64,000 nt of DNA from Collinsella sp. (lineage in GTDB: Bacteria; Actinomycetota; Coriobacteriia; Coriobacteriales; Coriobacteriaceae): contig DXML01000012.1 in the NCBI GenBank assembly GCA_019414205.1, positions 302,617 through 366,616 on the forward strand, read 5' to 3'. This document shows, in pieces, positions 59,192-64,000 of this stretch. The notes under the pieces were generated by a model. It worked only from the letters and a program-made list of their open reading frames with translations. It had not been told where the DNA came from and made no database searches. Positions within the stretch are counted from its first letter, which is position 1; each line of letters begins with the position of its first letter. The translations under genes were made by a program, and so were the position numbers.

Positions 59192-60067
59192 ATGGATTGC
59201 CCGGTCACCGCTCGTCCCACCGTTATCGTTATCTCCGACTCGCTCGGCGATACCGCTTGTGAGGTGGTGCTTGCGGCGTCCGGGCAATTTGATGAAGGGG
59301 CTTTTCGCGTTTTGCGCCTGCCCAAGGTGACCTCCGTGGAGCAGGTCAAGTCATTTGTGGGGCCGCGCGTCGATGCCGACCATCGCGATGTCGCCGTGTT
59401 CCATACCATTGTCGATCCGGCGCTTCGCGCCCGCGTGCTCGATTACCTGGGTATGCTGCATATCCGTTCGGTCGACCTGATCGGCCCGACGCTTGCCGTG
59501 CTGTCGTCGCTCATCGGTGTGCCGCCCAAGTGCGTTGCGGGCGTGATTCACAAGACCGATGACCGCTATTTCCATCGTATCGAGGCCATGGAGTATTTCG
59601 TTGAGCACGATGACGGTCGTGGTTGCGACGATCTGTCGGGTGCCGATATCGTGCTGCTGGGTGTGTCGCGTACATCCAAGACGCCGCTGTCGATGTATTT
59701 AGCCTATCAGGGCTACAAGGTCGCCAATGTCCCACTGGCGCATGGCATGGAGCCGCCCAAGTCGATTTACGAGGTTGACCCGATGCACCTGTTCGGCCTG
59801 ATTTCGACCGTCGACGTTATTTCTGAGATTCGCGATAGCCGCTTGGGCGATGACTACGCCCGTGCCGTTGCCGGCTCCTATGCCGAGCCTGAGAGCGTGC
59901 GCAGCGAGCTTGAGGAAGCTCGTGCCCTCATGAAGCGCTTAGGCTGCTTTGTTGTGCGTACCGACGGCAAAGCCATCGAGGAAAGCGCTGCCGAGATCAT
60001 TGCTCACCTCGAAGAGATTCAAGAGGCAAGAGCCCGCCTTGCCGCCCGCCGCGCTCAACAAAAGTAG
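59192..60067 (+). CDS. Pyruvate phosphate dikinase regulatory protein (kinase/phosphotransferase)
   Basis: 291 residues, ATG with AAAGGAG upstream. VIVISDSLGDTACEV and the P-loop-like GVSRTSKTP (157-165), then NVPLAHGMEPP, are diagnostic of the DUF299/PDRP family. It inactivates PPDK by ADP-dependent threonine phosphorylation and reactivates it by phosphorolysis. The target gene ppdK is next, 326 bases downstream, which strongly supports PPDK over PEP synthase as substrate. Confidence 0.95.
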   Translation: MDCPVTARPTVIVISDSLGDTACEVVLAASGQFDEGAFRVLRLPKVTSVEQVKSFVGPRVDADHRDVAVFHTIVDPALRARVLDYLGMLHIRSVDLIGPTLAVLSSLIGVPPKCVAGVIHKTDDRYFHRIEAMEYFVEHDDGRGCDDLSGADIVLLGVSRTSKTPLSMYLAYQGYKVANVPLAHGMEPPKSIYEVDPMHLFGLISTVDVISEIRDSRLGDDYARAVAGSYAEPESVRSELEEARALMKRLGCFVVRTDGKAIEESAAEIIAHLEEIQEARARLAARRAQQK

Positions 60068-60124
60068 CTCACTTGGGACAAGGTTGTTTGGGTAGCTAAT
60101 TTGGGACGGGGCTCTTTTAGCTAA
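60064..60124. repeat. Dispersed intergenic repeat, two tandem units
   Basis: Starting at the stop codon, two units read GTAGCTCACTTGGGAC (60064-) and GTAGCTAATTTGGGACGGGG (60092-), the second ending CTCTTTTAGCTAA. The second closely matches the unit after rsfS at 52051-52085. Confidence 0.65.
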
Positions 60125-60393
60125 CCAAAGAGAATACTTGGAAATAATGCTGATAAATGGTAAAGCGATTTAGCAAAAACATCGCATCCGACCTGCACTT
60201 TCCTTGTAGTGGTATCTTCATAAGGTAGCCACCTTTACCTACCGTTTACCGCCGGTTTTAGCACGTTTACCAAACCGCGCACCCTCTGCTCAAGCCTGTC
60301 CAAAACCCGCCGTATAGTTCCCTCACGGCCCGCATCCGGCGGGTCGATTCGTTACCACGGTCGTGCGCGAGAGCGCATGGAAGGGGAAGTATC
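60068..60393. other. Intergenic region before ppdK (326 bp)
   Basis: After the tandem repeat (to 60124) I see no gene, RNA or strong hairpin. A TATAGT (60312-60317) could be a -10 for ppdK but has no good -35. AAGGGGAAG before the GTG is the ppdK ribosome site. The region is long for this gene-dense stretch, so it may hold regulatory sites for ppdK. Confidence 0.5.
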
Positions 60394-63144
<2,751 letters not shown>

Positions 63145-63182
63145 CGTTTTGGGTTTAGACGCCTAGCGTAGCCCCCTTCATG

Positions 63183-63215
63183 CCGCCCGTCTCATTCGTG
63201 AGACGGGCGGTTATC
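63183..63215 (+). terminator. Terminator after ppdK
   Basis: CCGCCCGTCTCA (63183-63194) pairs perfectly with TGAGACGGGCGG (63199-63210) around a stable TTCG tetraloop. The T-run is weak (TTAT). Confidence 0.82.
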
Positions 63216-63256
63216 ATGTGCGGGTTTTGTCTTTTTGTCTGCGTGAAAAAATGTTC

Positions 63257-63284
63257 TTGCAGCAGAAACCCGCGCGTGTATACT
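63257..63284 (+). promoter_or_regulatory. Promoter of rplS
   Basis: TTGCAG (63257-63262), 16 bases, TATACT (63279-63284). It predicts a start near 63291 and a leader of about 63 bases. Confidence 0.7.
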
Positions 63285-63299
63285 CGAATACGTTTGTTC

Positions 63300-63335
63300 A
63301 ACTACGTGCCGGCCAAGGTGGTACGGCACCTCTAG
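63300..63335 (+). promoter_or_regulatory. Possible L19 autoregulatory leader hairpin
   Basis: Two mutually exclusive pairings are possible: GTGCCG (63306-63311) with CGGCAC (63324-63329), or AGGTG (63316-63320) with CACCT (63327-63331). This lies just before the AAGGA ribosome site of rplS. Leaders of L19 genes are known elsewhere; whether this one belongs to that class is not shown. Confidence 0.4.
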
Positions 63336-63353
63336 AAGAGTAAGGAATTGCAC

Positions 63354-63695
63354 ATGGATTACATCCGCGCAATCGAGCGTCAGCAGATCCGCGAGGACAT
63401 TCCTCAGGTTCGCGTCGCCGACAACGTCAAGGTTCACTACCGCATTAAGGAAGGCGACCGCGAGCGCATCCAGGTCTTCCAGGGCGACGTCATCCGCATG
63501 GCCGGCGCCGGTGCCCGCGAGACCTTTACCGTCCGCAAGATGTCCTTCGGTGTCGGTGTTGAGCGTACCTTCCCGCTTCACAGCCCCAAGATCGCCAAGC
63601 TCGAGGTCGTCCGTCATGGTCGCGTCCGTCGCGCCAAGCTGTACTATCTCCGCGACAAGGTGGGCAAGGCTGCTCGCATCCCCGAGAAGCGCTAA
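63354..63695 (+). CDS. rplS: 50S ribosomal protein L19
   Basis: 113 residues from ATG 63354 (AAGGA about 7 bases upstream). DYIRAIERQQIREDIPQVRVAD, RIQVFQGDVIRMAGAGARETFTVRK, and GVGVERTFPLHSPKIAKLEV fit L19 exactly. It lies at the 30S-50S interface. It has its own promoter and terminator. Confidence 0.98.
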   Translation: MDYIRAIERQQIREDIPQVRVADNVKVHYRIKEGDRERIQVFQGDVIRMAGAGARETFTVRKMSFGVGVERTFPLHSPKIAKLEVVRHGRVRRAKLYYLRDKVGKAARIPEKR

Positions 63696-63729
63696 GAAGA
63701 TCGCAGCGTCTGTCCACTCGTTTGGGCAC

Positions 63730-63760
63730 AAGGGTCACCTTCGGGTGGCCCTTCTTTTTA
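63730..63760 (+). terminator. Terminator after rplS
   Basis: AAGGGTCACC (63730-63739) pairs with GGTGGCCCTT (63744-63753) around TTCG, then CTTTTTA. Its core resembles the hairpin after rmlA. Confidence 0.87.
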
Positions 63761-63788
63761 TCTGATTTGCATGCAAGGAGGGCCTGGT

Positions 63789-64000
63789 ATGGCCAACATG
63801 ACGAGCTCGGTTTCGGCATCGCAGGTTGCCGGAGAGCTGGCGAGCGCAACGTTTGAGGAGATCCCCGCCCTCGTGGAGCATTATCGCGAGGACCCGCGCC
63901 AGCAGGTGATCAAGGCTTGTGAACGCGCCCTCAAACGCCATGACAAAGAGCTTGCCGAGCGCGAGCGCGTCAATGACATGTACGAGCTTATGCATGAGCT
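63789..64000 (+). CDS. rnhB: Ribonuclease HII, N-terminal part (runs off the window)
   Basis: About 70 codons are visible from ATG 63789, with AAGGAGG 6 bases upstream. The visible sequence (ASATFEEIPALVEHYREDPRQQV, ALKRHDKELAERERV) resembles the N-terminal extension of Gram-positive RNase HII, with its EDPR/NDPR segment. The catalytic DEVGRG motif would lie beyond the edge. The place after rplS also favours rnhB. Since no catalytic residue is seen, the call rests on the extension and context. Confidence 0.7.
   Translation, partial: MANMTSSVSASQVAGELASATFEEIPALVEHYREDPRQQVIKACERALKRHDKELAERERVNDMYELMHE

Noticed and set aside
56155..59409. A 1084-codon open frame on the minus strand over glyQ and glyS
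   Set aside because: It is the mirror of two certain genes; high third-position GC on the coding strand removes stops from the complement. Its translation is low-complexity and matches no family.
63306..63331. GGTGGTAC in the rplS leader considered as a T-box
   Set aside because: The leader is only about 63 bases, with no specifier stem or terminator. T-boxes control amino-acid and tRNA-synthetase genes, not L19.

Overview
The window looks like chromosomal DNA of a high-GC Gram-positive anaerobe of the Coriobacteriia, most like Collinsella. This is inferred from gene content and style: a fused RmlC-RmlD, a fused AroE-AroK, pyruvate phosphate dikinase next to its regulator, a rod-shape operon, frequent TTG starts and high third-position GC. 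No database search was possible, so the genus is a judgement.

Region 1 (1-23,476) is accessory and makes cell-surface material. It opens with two secreted peptidoglycan hydrolases, a 5'-truncated glucosaminidase and an NlpC/P60 protein, which share an aromatic beta-repeat. The second carries two nucleotide-identical 288-bp copies of it. Next comes a low-GC glycan block: flippase, GT4, GT2 + DUF2304 + DUF2142, and a tandem double GT2. A very GC-rich dTDP-rhamnose set follows (rmlA, rmlB, rmlCD). It is split between rmlA and rmlB by a low-GC two-gene cassette: a DUF4869 protein and an uncharacterised P-loop protein whose C-terminal half has a TOPRIM-like residue pattern. A minus-strand operon (two GT2s and a YfhO-type GT-C) faces a Wzm/Wzt ABC glycan exporter. 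tRNA-Arg(TCT) and a frameshifted acyltransferase close the region.

Region 2 (23,539-31,976, minus strand) is a compact aromatic amino-acid operon, aroF-tyrA-aroB-aroA-aroC-pheA-aroEK-aroQ. It encodes every step from erythrose-4-phosphate + PEP to phenylpyruvate and 4-hydroxyphenylpyruvate, apart from transamination. Its leader holds a terminator-like hairpin that could be an attenuator.

Region 3 (32,181-64,000, nearly all plus strand) is core genome. It runs: tRNA-Arg(CCG); a P-type ATPase with a long basic tail; a zinc-ribbon membrane protein; cyclophilin; a TPR membrane protein; mreBCD-mrdA-rodA (rod-shape elongasome); a DUF697 protein; a radical SAM pair; rplU-rpmA-obgE-nadD-yqeK-rsfS (ribosome assembly, NAD); dinB (minus); rpsP-khpA-rimM-trmD-lepB; glyQ-glyS; ppdK regulator and ppdK; rplS; and the start of rnhB. 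Most transcription units end in clear stem-loops, and several have good sigma-70-type promoters.

The most interesting items are the DUF4869/P-loop cassette inside the rhamnose genes, the recombining repeat modules of the surface hydrolases, two parallel GT2 + membrane-protein glycosylation cassettes, the putative aro attenuator, the basic tail of the P-type ATPase, and a short dispersed intergenic repeat found after two unrelated genes.
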